The notes under the pieces were generated by a model, which was given only the letters and a program-made list of their open reading frames with translations, was not told the origin of the DNA and searched no databases. DNA of 21,834 nucleotides from a virus, in IMG/VR virus record IMGVR_UViG_3300032287_000313, positions 1 through 21,834 of that record. One strand, written 5' to 3'. The number at the start of each line of letters is the position of its first letter. The first letter of the stretch is position 1. This document shows, in pieces, positions 13,571 to 20,888 of this stretch. Made by a program: the position numbers and the translations under genes.

Positions 13571-13715
13571 ACTCTTTCTGAAAGCGTGGCCGGTGCTGCT
13601 CGGTATTGTGACGCTCATCATTGTGCTCTCTAAGCTTGACTTGCGCGTAGCAGTCCTTGAGGAAAAAGTCAAGTCCGCGTTTGAGATCATCAACAAGATG
13701 AGGGATAAGCAATGA
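13557..13715 (+). CDS. Small membrane protein with coiled-coil tail (52 residues)
   Basis: Starts at ATG 13557, overlapping the endonuclease VII-like gene by 14 bases. MEIAELFLKA is followed by a membrane segment (about 10-25, AWPVLLGIVTLIIVL) and a charged helix, SKLDLRVAVLEEKVKSAFEI, ending INKMRDKQ. Its stop overlaps the next start as ATGA. Position ahead of another membrane protein, the endolysin and the holin suggests it belongs to lysis (holin/antiholin or spanin-like). No family is recognised. It resembles in shape the protein at 1514, which also follows an endonuclease VII-like gene. Confidence 0.7.
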   Translation: MEIAELFLKAWPVLLGIVTLIIVLSKLDLRVAVLEEKVKSAFEIINKMRDKQ

Positions 13716-14023
13716 GCGAAAAACTTGAGGCTAAAAGCCAGTTAATAGAAAAGACTGCGTTTGCGGTTCTGCCGATTTTGTTCACGTGTGTGGTCTATCT
13801 AATGTCGGCGCTCGATAAACTAACACATGAGGTTACTGTGCTCAACGCTAAAATTTCCCTCGTTGTCACATCTGACAACAAGCAAGCCGTGAACTCCGGT
13901 GCGGAACTCGCAAGAGAAAAATTGCGTCAAGAACTTGAGAAAGAAATTCAGCGCAACCGTGACATGATTCATGACAACCAGAAACACATCAGCATCATCG
14001 AAGATCGCATGGCGAGGAAATAA
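13712..14023 (+). CDS. Small membrane protein with coiled-coil, lysis module
   Basis: A 103-residue protein with one membrane segment at about 16-34 (AFAVLPILFTCVVYLMSAL) and a long C-terminal charged helix (about 60-103, LAREKLRQELEKEIQRNRDM). It begins with ATGA overlap and ends with a TAATG overlap ahead of the endolysin. The shape (N-terminal anchor, periplasmic or cytoplasmic coiled coil) suits an inner spanin or a holin-accessory protein. There is no lipoprotein signal for an outer spanin in the following sequence. The assignment to lysis rests on position. Confidence 0.75.
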   Translation: MSEKLEAKSQLIEKTAFAVLPILFTCVVYLMSALDKLTHEVTVLNAKISLVVTSDNKQAVNSGAELAREKLRQELEKEIQRNRDMIHDNQKHISIIEDRMARK

Positions 14024-14538
14024 TGGCTGACTTCAACGCCGCCTTTGAACAAATGATCCGCGACGAAGGCGGTTACGTTCTCCACACTGTTCCGGGTGAC
14101 ACCGGAGGGATGACATATGCTGGAATTGCACGAAACAAAAACCCCCAGTGGGGCGGCTGGAACCTCATTGACCACAAAGAAATCAACAATCCGCTCCTTA
14201 CTGGAATGGTACGTGGATTCTATAAAGCTGAGTTTTGGGATCGTTTACGAGGGGATGAAATTGCGAACCAAACTGTTGCGGAATCGGTTTTCAACTTCGG
14301 CGTAAACACTGGGATGGGCGTTGCAGTCAAGCTGGCGCAGTTAATTGTTGGTGCTACGCCAGACGGTGCGGTTGGCCCTGTTACATTGCAGAAGTTCAAC
14401 AATGCTGAACCCGAGGCGTTCAAAAAATCCTACGCGCTAGCCAAGATCACCCGCTACGCCGACATCTGCAATAAAAACCGCACCCAATCTAAATTCTTAT
14501 TGGGTTGGATCAATCGCACTCTGAAAGGGCTGAAGTAA
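14023..14538 (+). CDS. GH108 family endolysin (muramidase) with peptidoglycan-binding domain
   Basis: A 171-residue enzyme. The N-terminus has the GH108 motif EGGYV with Glu 15 as the expected catalytic acid, and DTGGMTYAGIA (26-36). FYKAEFWDRLRGDEI (66-80) and VFNFGVNTG (89-97) are further family signatures. DGAVGPVTLQKFN (114-126) and the ending RYADICNKN, SKFLLGWINR correspond to the C-terminal peptidoglycan-binding half (PG_binding_3 type). The enzyme cleaves the glycan strands of the cell wall. There is no signal peptide, so it needs the holin to exit. It starts in a TAATG overlap and is followed directly by the holin (TAATG). Confidence 0.93.
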   Translation: MADFNAAFEQMIRDEGGYVLHTVPGDTGGMTYAGIARNKNPQWGGWNLIDHKEINNPLLTGMVRGFYKAEFWDRLRGDEIANQTVAESVFNFGVNTGMGVAVKLAQLIVGATPDGAVGPVTLQKFNNAEPEAFKKSYALAKITRYADICNKNRTQSKFLLGWINRTLKGLK

Positions 14539-14975
14539 TGGATCTGATTGGTATTGGGTCAATCATTGAAGGCGTTGGCAAAGTTGCGGATTCGCTCATC
14601 ACGACGGACAAAGAACGCATGGAGATGGCGTTGGAAGAGCGCAAGCTCGACCTTGAGGAAAAGCGCATTGACCAGACTACAGACCTCGCGCAAGTGGATG
14701 TCAATAAGATTGAAGCCGGTTCATCTAGCCTATTTGTCGCTGGCTGGCGTCCTGCTGTGGGCTGGGTTGGGGTTGCAGGTCTGGCTTACCAATTTCTTGG
14801 CTACCCGCTGATGCAATGGGGTTGGGCTTTTGGTCAAGGCTATGACATAATCCCCAAAGGGCTGGCTCCGCCACCGGACCTTGACGTTGAGCAACTCATG
14901 ACACTGCTGGCTGGGCTATTGGGGTTCGGCGGGATGCGCTCATTTGAGAAGCATAAGGGTGTAGCGAGCAAGTAA
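14538..14975 (+). CDS. Holin of the 3-TM type (GTA_holin_3TM-like)
   Basis: A 145-residue protein. A charged N-terminal half (DKERMEMALEERKLDLEEKR) is followed by VDVNKIEAGSSSLFVAGWRP and AVGWVGVAGLAYQFLGYPLM. The sequence up to LMTLLAGLLGFGGMRSFEKH, with GVASK at the end, matches the gene-transfer-agent/phage holin family with three membrane segments at about 66-84, 85-99 and 118-133. It would permeabilise the inner membrane for the endolysin. The start at ATG 14538 (TAATG overlap) is preferred over the longer frame from 14505, which lies inside the endolysin gene. It overlaps the next start by one base (TAATG). Confidence 0.9.
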   Translation: MDLIGIGSIIEGVGKVADSLITTDKERMEMALEERKLDLEEKRIDQTTDLAQVDVNKIEAGSSSLFVAGWRPAVGWVGVAGLAYQFLGYPLMQWGWAFGQGYDIIPKGLAPPPDLDVEQLMTLLAGLLGFGGMRSFEKHKGVASK

Positions 14976-17143
14976 TGCCACTCAAAAAGTTGATGTTCAA
15001 ACCCGGGGTCAACCGCGAAAACACGCGGTACACCAACGAAGGGGGTTACTACGAGTCGGACAAAATTCGGTTTCGCCAAGGTACGCCCGAGAAAATCGGC
15101 GGGTGGGCACGCATTTCAGCTAACACATTTCTTGGAACCTGCCGGTCTTTGTGGACTTGGATCACGCTTGGGTTTCAAAAGCTGACAGGGGTCGGAACCA
15201 ACCTCAAGTTTTATATTGAGAACTCGGGGGCGTACTACGACATTACGCCGATCCGCACTACGAGTACGCTGGTCAACAAGCTCTCAACCACCAATACCAG
15301 CAACGTAATTACTGTTGTAGATACGGCTGGCGGCTTTGTTAACAACGACTACGTTACGCTTTATGGTTCTGCTGGGAACATAGCCGTTGGAGGAATAACC
15401 ATAACCCCCGGTACGCAGTACCAGATTGCATACATAGACGCCACGACATACACCATCACCGCTTCAAGTAGTGCGACTTCAGCCGTTATAAACGGCGGCG
15501 GTACGGTCTACGCTGTATACCAACTTAATGTTGGCGAAGCTGTTGCAAATCCAATTTCTGGTTGGGGTTCAGGTACATGGGGTACACCGCCAACTTATGA
15601 TCCACCATCGCTTATTGGCACTTGGGGGTACGGTTCGCAAACCACTACGTCGCTACGGCTGTGGAACCAACAAAACGTATTTCAAGAAAGGCTGCTTTAC
15701 GGCACACGTGGGGGGCCGCTTTATTGGTGGACGCCAGACAATGGCTATACCGCAAGCCCAGTAACAATAAGTTTTGCCAGCCCCGCCGTAGTAACTTCTC
15801 CCGTGGCGTTGGAGGAAAACACACCACTCACACTAACAACTGCCGGGTATTTACCCCCACCGCTTGTGCCGGGGGTTACGTATTACGTAAAAAATTCTAC
15901 AGGCACTACCTTTAATCTTGCCGCTACCGCTGGCGGTGCTGCTATAAACACTACGGCCATAGGTACGGGGCAACAAGCAATTTCTGCGCGTGGCATTTTG
16001 TTGTCTAGTTTGTACGGGGCTGCAAGCGTACCGCTGTATCAGAACTGGTTTCTTGTATCGGACATTAACGAGTACACAATTTGTTTTGGTACAAACCTTC
16101 CCGGCGAAACTTTCTTAAACCCTATGGCCGTGCGTTGGTCCGCGTCGGGGTCTGTCACAGATTGGTATCCTGATCCGGCCACAAATGATGCTGGGTTTAT
16201 CACTTTATCGCACGGTTCAGAGATTGTAACTGCCGTACAAAGCCGACAAGAGATTGTGGTTTTCACAGACTCTTCGCTTTACTCCATGCAGTACGTCAAT
16301 TTGCCAGATGTTTGGCGGTTCCAATTGCTGGGGGATAACGTCTCCATCATAGGGCCAAACGCAGCAGTTGTTGCTTCGGGCGCTTTGTACTGGATGGGTG
16401 TAGACAAGTTTTATCGGTACGACGGGCGTATAAGTACGCTGCGCTGCGATCTGCGGCAGTTTATTTTTGAAAGCATCAACAAGGCCCAAGCAGACCAAAT
16501 ATTCTGTAGCACTAACGAGGGCTTTAACGAAGTCTGGTGGTTCTATTGTGTTGGCACATCTTCAGTAATTACTAACTATGTTGTTTACAATTACGTCGAA
16601 GATGTCTGGTACTACGGCACAATGGGGCGCACCGCTTGGTTAGATAGTGGATTGGATGACTATCCGATCGCCACAACATATTTAAATAATATCGTGCAAC
16701 ATGAAACTGGGGTTGACGATAACGCGACTAGTACTCCTGCCGCTATTGAAGCGTACATCCTGTCGTCTGAATTTGACATCGATGACGGCGACCGCTTTGG
16801 GTTTGTTTGGCGCGTAGTCCCCGATATTACTTTCCGAGGCTCAACAAATGGTACTAGTCCCACAGTCACTATGACGCTGTTACCCATGCAGAATTCCGGA
16901 TCTGGGTATACAAACCCGCCTTCCGTTGGTGGACAGTCTTACGCGACCGTGGTAAATCCTAGCGACCAAACAATTACGGCTGGCGGCAAGTCGTATTCGA
17001 TTGAGCAGTTTACTGGACAGATCTATACTCGGGTACGGGGACGGCAAATGGCGTTTTCTGTTTGGTCAAACCAACTTGGGACAACGTGGCAGCTTGGTGC
17101 GCCGCGTATGGATATTCGCCAAGACGGCAGAAGAGGATCATGA
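14975..17143 (+). CDS. Large tail nozzle / tail hub protein (T7 gp12, P22 gp10-like role)
   Basis: A 722-residue protein. Its start (FKPGVNRENTRYTNEGGYYE, KIRFRQGTPEKIGGWARIS, CRSLWTWITLGFQKLTGVGT with NLKFYI and YYDITPIR) and the long C-terminal part (WFLVSDINEYTICFG, PMAVRWSASGSVTDW, EIVVFTDSSLYSM, LYWMGVDKFYRYDGR, then NEVWWFYC, VWRVVPDITFRG, YTRVRGRQMAFSVWSNQLG) are typical of the propeller-like nozzle proteins of podoviruses. Two Thr/Gly-rich beta stretches (about 108-187 and 262-337) look inserted into the propeller. It lies immediately after the holin (TAATG overlap) and before a jelly-roll virion protein. It should cap the DNA channel at the tail end. I infer the role from the sequence pattern and size. 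Confidence 0.8.
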   Translation: MPLKKLMFKPGVNRENTRYTNEGGYYESDKIRFRQGTPEKIGGWARISANTFLGTCRSLWTWITLGFQKLTGVGTNLKFYIENSGAYYDITPIRTTSTLVNKLSTTNTSNVITVVDTAGGFVNNDYVTLYGSAGNIAVGGITITPGTQYQIAYIDATTYTITASSSATSAVINGGGTVYAVYQLNVGEAVANPISGWGSGTWGTPPTYDPPSLIGTWGYGSQTTTSLRLWNQQNVFQERLLYGTRGGPLYWWTPDNGYTASPVTISFASPAVVTSPVALEENTPLTLTTAGYLPPPLVPGVTYYVKNSTGTTFNLAATAGGAAINTTAIGTGQQAISARGILLSSLYGAASVPLYQNWFLVSDINEYTICFGTNLPGETFLNPMAVRWSASGSVTDWYPDPATNDAGFITLSHGSEIVTAVQSRQEIVVFTDSSLYSMQYVNLPDVWRFQLLGDNVSIIGPNAAVVASGALYWMGVDKFYRYDGRISTLRCDLRQFIFESINKAQADQIFCSTNEGFNEVWWFYCVGTSSVITNYVVYNYVEDVWYYGTMGRTAWLDSGLDDYPIATTYLNNIVQHETGVDDNATSTPAAIEAYILSSEFDIDDGDRFGFVWRVVPDITFRGSTNGTSPTVTMTLLPMQNSGSGYTNPPSVGGQSYATVVNPSDQTITAGGKSYSIEQFTGQIYTRVRGRQMAFSVWSNQLGTTWQLGAPRMDIRQDGRRGS

Positions 17144-17790
17144 GTTACCTTGTTACAGTAAATAACACGTTTACGCGCTTCGTTGCTCCGCGTTTACCTA
17201 ACGCTACGCAAGAGTATGACCCGAGCTATCTTGACCAGCTTAACAACATCCTGCGATTATATTTTAACCAGATCGACAATCTGACTGAGCAACTACAAAC
17301 AACAACTCAAGCACCCGCAGTTGGTGTTGCGTATCTTGCAGTCTCAGACTCAATTAGCCACACCGTCACGGCTAACACAGCAAATGCCATGACGTTTGAT
17401 ACTGTGGACTACTCTAATAACTGCTCTTTAGTTTCAACTAGCCAGTTTAAAGTTGCTGCCGCAGGAATTTACAATTTACAGTTTAGTACGCAGTTTCAAA
17501 ATGCGGACACGCAACTCCACGATGTAAGCATCTGGCTGCGTAAAAATGGCACAAATATCGTGGGTTCAACTGGGCTTGTGTCCGTCCCTAACGAGCACGG
17601 CGGAATATTTGGACACACAATTGTTGGATGGAACTTTTTTGTTTCTCTGGCAGTGAATGACTACGTTGAAATTTACTGGTCTACGACCAACGCCGCAGTT
17701 ACTATTCAGGCATACGCAGCGGGAGTATCCCCCACCCGCCCAACTACAGCGTCGAACGTGGCGACCCTAACTTTTGTATCGGCGATTTAA
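17140..17790 (+). CDS. C1q/TNF-like jelly-roll virion protein
   Basis: A 216-residue protein. The N-terminal part (MSYLVTVNNTFTRFVAPRLP) is followed by a helical linker (LDQLNNILRLYFNQIDNL, a trimer-coiled-coil candidate), and from about residue 70 a C1q/TNF-like jelly roll: DTVDYSNNCSLVSTSQFKVA, AGIYNLQFSTQFQNADTQLH, DVSIWLRKNGTNI, GHTIVGWNFFVSLAVNDYVE, IYWSTTNAAV. Trimeric jelly rolls of this type commonly sit at fibre tips or on the capsid. I start at ATG 17140 (ATGA with the previous stop), not at the upstream in-frame ATG 17062 inside the nozzle gene. Confidence 0.8.
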   Translation: MSYLVTVNNTFTRFVAPRLPNATQEYDPSYLDQLNNILRLYFNQIDNLTEQLQTTTQAPAVGVAYLAVSDSISHTVTANTANAMTFDTVDYSNNCSLVSTSQFKVAAAGIYNLQFSTQFQNADTQLHDVSIWLRKNGTNIVGSTGLVSVPNEHGGIFGHTIVGWNFFVSLAVNDYVEIYWSTTNAAVTIQAYAAGVSPTRPTTASNVATLTFVSAI

Positions 17791-17794
17791 AACT

Positions 17795-18949
17795 ATGAGC
17801 CTACATAATCTTGCCCAGAACATGGCCGCGCACGGTCGCAATGGCGACTCGATGCTCATGCACGTAACGCCTGATGAGGTCAACGGACTTCAGAGTTTAG
17901 CAATGGCAAACGGCGGGTCGCTCAGCATCAACCCACACACGGGTCTGCCGGAAGCCAATTTCTTTAGTGATATTTGGAAAAAAGTTAAACCGTTTGCACC
18001 GATGCTTGCTGGGCTGGCGCTTGGCCCCGCTGGATTTGCAATGATGAGCCCGGCTATGGCAGGTCTTACAGTCGGTGGTGTTGGCGCGCTTGCTACTGGC
18101 AGCTTGCAGAAAGGTTTGACGGCGGGTCTTGGCGCTTATGGCGGCGCGGGGCTTGGCAGTTCGCTTGCTGGTGCTGGGGCGGATGCTGCTGCGCAAACAG
18201 AGGCGGCAAAACAAATGGCGTCTGTTACAGCCGCCACACCCCCCGCAGATTTTGCAGCCGCCGCACAAAACGCCGCCACCGCTGGGAAAACCGCAAGCGA
18301 TGCATACATGTCGCAAGGCGCACTGTCTAAACTGGGTGGTGGACTTTCAGAGTTGTACAACAACCCTATGAAAACATTGTCTTCTATGGGCGACGGCAGT
18401 GCCACGATGGGCGGACTCAAAGCGGCTGCGGTACTAGCGCCCCCCTTACTGCAATCAATGTCTTCCGGTAGCGCTGTCCCACAGGCTTCTCAGCAACCGG
18501 GGATGATTCGCCCTGCGGTTCTGACGCGCACTCAAATACCTGAGTCTGAACAACCCCGTAATGGTTCTGCGGAGCGGCGTTGGTTTAACGATCAGTGGAC
18601 TTATCCTGAACCGTACAAGGCGGCAACTGGTGGAGTAGTTGCATTTAACGAAGGCGGGCTTGGTTCTTTGGGCGGGTACTCTGATGGTGGGCGCTTACTT
18701 CGCGGCCCCGGAGATGGCGTTAGCGACTCGATTCCAGCTACAATTGGGGATCGTCAACCCGCGCGGCTAGCCGATGGGGAGTTTGTAGTACCCGCCCGCA
18801 TCGTGTCTGAGATTGGTAATGGTTCGACCGAAGCCGGGGCACGTAAACTGTATGCCATGATGGATCGTGTGCAGAAAGTGCGCAGTAAAACTATGGGTAA
18901 AGATCGAGTTGCCGCTAACACTAAAGCTGAAAAACTTTTGCCTGCATGA
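17795..18949 (+). CDS. Internal virion / ejection-type protein with Gly/Ala-rich centre
   Basis: A 384-residue protein. The N-terminus (MSLHNLAQNMAAHGRNGDSM, MLMHVTPDEVNGLQSLAMA, then GGSLSINPHTGLPEANF) is a conserved start for proteins in this position of aquatic phages. Residues 65-150 are Gly/Ala-rich hydrophobic segments (MLAGLALGPAGFAMMSPAMA, LTVGGVGALATGSLQKGLTA), possibly membrane-inserting upon DNA delivery. The C-terminus contains YSDGG, GPGDGVSDSIPATIGDRQPA, RLADGEFVVPARIVSEIGNG and ARKLYAMMDRVQK, a widely recurring C-terminal element. The role as an ejected pore or tape-like protein is inferred. I use ATG 17795; a longer frame from 17774 overlaps the previous gene. ATGA overlap with the next gene. 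Confidence 0.7.
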   Translation: MSLHNLAQNMAAHGRNGDSMLMHVTPDEVNGLQSLAMANGGSLSINPHTGLPEANFFSDIWKKVKPFAPMLAGLALGPAGFAMMSPAMAGLTVGGVGALATGSLQKGLTAGLGAYGGAGLGSSLAGAGADAAAQTEAAKQMASVTAATPPADFAAAAQNAATAGKTASDAYMSQGALSKLGGGLSELYNNPMKTLSSMGDGSATMGGLKAAAVLAPPLLQSMSSGSAVPQASQQPGMIRPAVLTRTQIPESEQPRNGSAERRWFNDQWTYPEPYKAATGGVVAFNEGGLGSLGGYSDGGRLLRGPGDGVSDSIPATIGDRQPARLADGEFVVPARIVSEIGNGSTEAGARKLYAMMDRVQKVRSKTMGKDRVAANTKAEKLLPA

Positions 18950-19353
18950 AAGTTGAGCACGTACCGATTGAGTGGGTTAACAGAGTCTGGCCGCAGGTAG
19001 AAGGGTTTATTGAGTCTGCGCTTGCACATTCTGACGGAGACTACACAGTAGATCAGGCGCGAACTTTGGTTACGATTGGGCAGTGGTTATTAGTCGTTGC
19101 TACCGAAGAAGGTGCAATTAAAGGGGCGGCGACCATATCTCTCTTTAATCGCCCAAGTGATCGGGTTGCTTTTGTTACCGCGATTGGTGGGAAATTGATT
19201 AGTACCCCCGATACGTTTAATGACCTGAAGGTGATCGCTGCATCCTTTGGGGCTACGACAATTGAAGGCGCAGCGCGTAAATCCATAGCGCGTCTTTGGC
19301 GCAAACTATATAACTTTCAAGAAAAGTACACTATTGTCGGGGTGAAATTGTGA
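18946..19353 (+). CDS. GNAT-like acetyltransferase-fold protein
   Basis: A 135-residue protein of the type KVEHVPIEWVNRVWPQVEGF (with IESALAH), DYTVDQARTLVTIGQWLLVV, then IKGAATISLFNRPSDRVAFV, TAIGGKLISTPDTFNDLKVI, ATTIEGAARKSIARLWRKL and a last strand YTIVGVKL. The order of strands and helices fits a small GNAT domain, but the R/Q-x-x-G-x-G/A acetyl-CoA loop is not obvious, with GGKLISTPDTF in that place. It lies between two ejection-type genes, overlapping both (ATGA and GTGA), which is conserved in related phages as I remember. It may modify a virion protein or be a structural remnant of the fold. Confidence 0.65.
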   Translation: MKVEHVPIEWVNRVWPQVEGFIESALAHSDGDYTVDQARTLVTIGQWLLVVATEEGAIKGAATISLFNRPSDRVAFVTAIGGKLISTPDTFNDLKVIAASFGATTIEGAARKSIARLWRKLYNFQEKYTIVGVKL

Positions 19354-20879
19354 GCTACTCGCGTCGAGAACTATACGCACTAGGTGAGCCTCTTGGCGAG
19401 TCGGTAACTGTTCGTAAGAACGGCCATACTGTTTATGGTGGGGGCGGTAGTGGTGGTAGTAGTGGGCCATCCTCACAGTCTGTTACGCAGACCAGTATTC
19501 CAGAATATGCGCGCCCCTATGTCGAGCGGATGTTGGGCCAAGCGCAGGCTGTTATGGAGCAGCCCTATCAAACATATTCTGGTCAGCGTATTGCCGGGTT
19601 TGATCCGCTCCAACAGATGGCGTATCAAGGTGCGTCTCAGATGGGGATGCCCGGGCGTGCAGGGCAGTCGATGGAGGATATGTACGGCTTTGCGCAACGG
19701 GCCGGCAACACGCAATATAACCCGTCGCGTTACAGAAACCAATTTGGGGCTGATCAAATCCAGAATCCGCAGAGCGAAGCCGCGCAGTTTCAAGGTCCGG
19801 GTAATGTTACTGCCGAACGGGTTGTTGCGCCTCAGTTACGCGACTTGCAGATGCAGGCGGCAGGTAATGTAGGTACTCGATCATTTACGCAACCGGGCGC
19901 TCAACAGCAGTTCATGGACCCGTACATGCAGAACGTGGTCGATATCCAGACCCGTGAAGCGCAGCGCATGGCGGACCGTGCGGGGGTACAAAGAAAAGGG
20001 ATGCGGGCGCAACAGGGCACTTATGGTGGGTCTGCGGCAGCGTTGGAGAATGCGGAAGCCAACCGTAATCTGGCTACACAGCTTGGTGACATTCAAGCAA
20101 AAGGTTCGCAGGCTGCATACCAATCCGGCATGGGACAGTTCAATACGGAAGCGCAGAATCGTCTTCAAGCAGATCTTGCTAACCAGCAGGTTCAACAGCA
20201 AACGGGCGTTCAGAATCTTGGTGCGGGATTACAGACTCAGGGGCTTGGCGCACAACTTGGAATGACGGCGCAGCAGTTGAATCAAGCGGCAGGTTTACAG
20301 GCGGGACTTGCTAATCAACAGATGGGGTACAACACTGCGCTTCAAAACGCGCAATTGCGCCAGCAAGCCGCGATGCAGAACCCCCAGTTAGCCTTGCAAG
20401 CCGCAGGTATGCGCGCGCAGTACGGTCAAGCTGCCAACCAACTGAATGAACAATCACGCCAGTATGGCGCTGGGCTTGGCTTGCAAGGTTTGCAAGCTGG
20501 TATGCAGGGCATGGGGCAATACGGTAACTTGGGCAACCAGTACACTAACCAGCAGCAAGGGATTTATAACTTCCAAAACCAGATGGGCGGGCAACAGCAG
20601 CGCCTGAACCAAGACATGCTTGGTCAACAGTACCAAGACTTCCTCAATCAACAACGCTATCCAATGCAGCAGATTGGGTTCATGTCAGACATTTTGCGCG
20701 GCACACCAACGAACTCGACGCAAACAATGTATCAGGCAGCACCTCCGCTTTCTTCACAATTGGCAGGCTTTGGAACGGCGGCATACGGTGCGTCTAAACT
20801 AATGGGTGGGGCCAAGGGCGGGGAAGTTAAGCGGGTTCCTTCTGGGCTTTCTGCGCTAGCAATTTCAAAAATCGGGTAA
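19350..20879 (+). CDS. Gln-rich helical internal virion / ejection protein
   Basis: A 509-residue protein starting with GTG 19350 (GTGA overlap). The first 45 residues end in a Gly/Ser linker (YGGGGSGGSSGPSSQS). Then come IPEYARPYVERMLGQAQAVM, YQTYSGQRIAGFDPLQQMAY, MDPYMQNVVDIQTREAQRMA, a conserved start of internal virion proteins in aquatic podoviruses. From about 200 to 430 the sequence is a long Gln/Ala/Leu/Asn-rich helical array (GAGLQTQGLGAQLGMTAQQL, LANQQMGYNTALQNAQLRQQ), suited to an extended helical bundle. The end is SQLAGFGTAAYGASKLMGGA with KGGEV. A core or DNA-ejection role is inferred. Confidence 0.75.
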   Translation: MSYSRRELYALGEPLGESVTVRKNGHTVYGGGGSGGSSGPSSQSVTQTSIPEYARPYVERMLGQAQAVMEQPYQTYSGQRIAGFDPLQQMAYQGASQMGMPGRAGQSMEDMYGFAQRAGNTQYNPSRYRNQFGADQIQNPQSEAAQFQGPGNVTAERVVAPQLRDLQMQAAGNVGTRSFTQPGAQQQFMDPYMQNVVDIQTREAQRMADRAGVQRKGMRAQQGTYGGSAAALENAEANRNLATQLGDIQAKGSQAAYQSGMGQFNTEAQNRLQADLANQQVQQQTGVQNLGAGLQTQGLGAQLGMTAQQLNQAAGLQAGLANQQMGYNTALQNAQLRQQAAMQNPQLALQAAGMRAQYGQAANQLNEQSRQYGAGLGLQGLQAGMQGMGQYGNLGNQYTNQQQGIYNFQNQMGGQQQRLNQDMLGQQYQDFLNQQRYPMQQIGFMSDILRGTPTNSTQTMYQAAPPLSSQLAGFGTAAYGASKLMGGAKGGEVKRVPSGLSALAISKIG

Positions 20880-20888
20880 GGTATCGGT

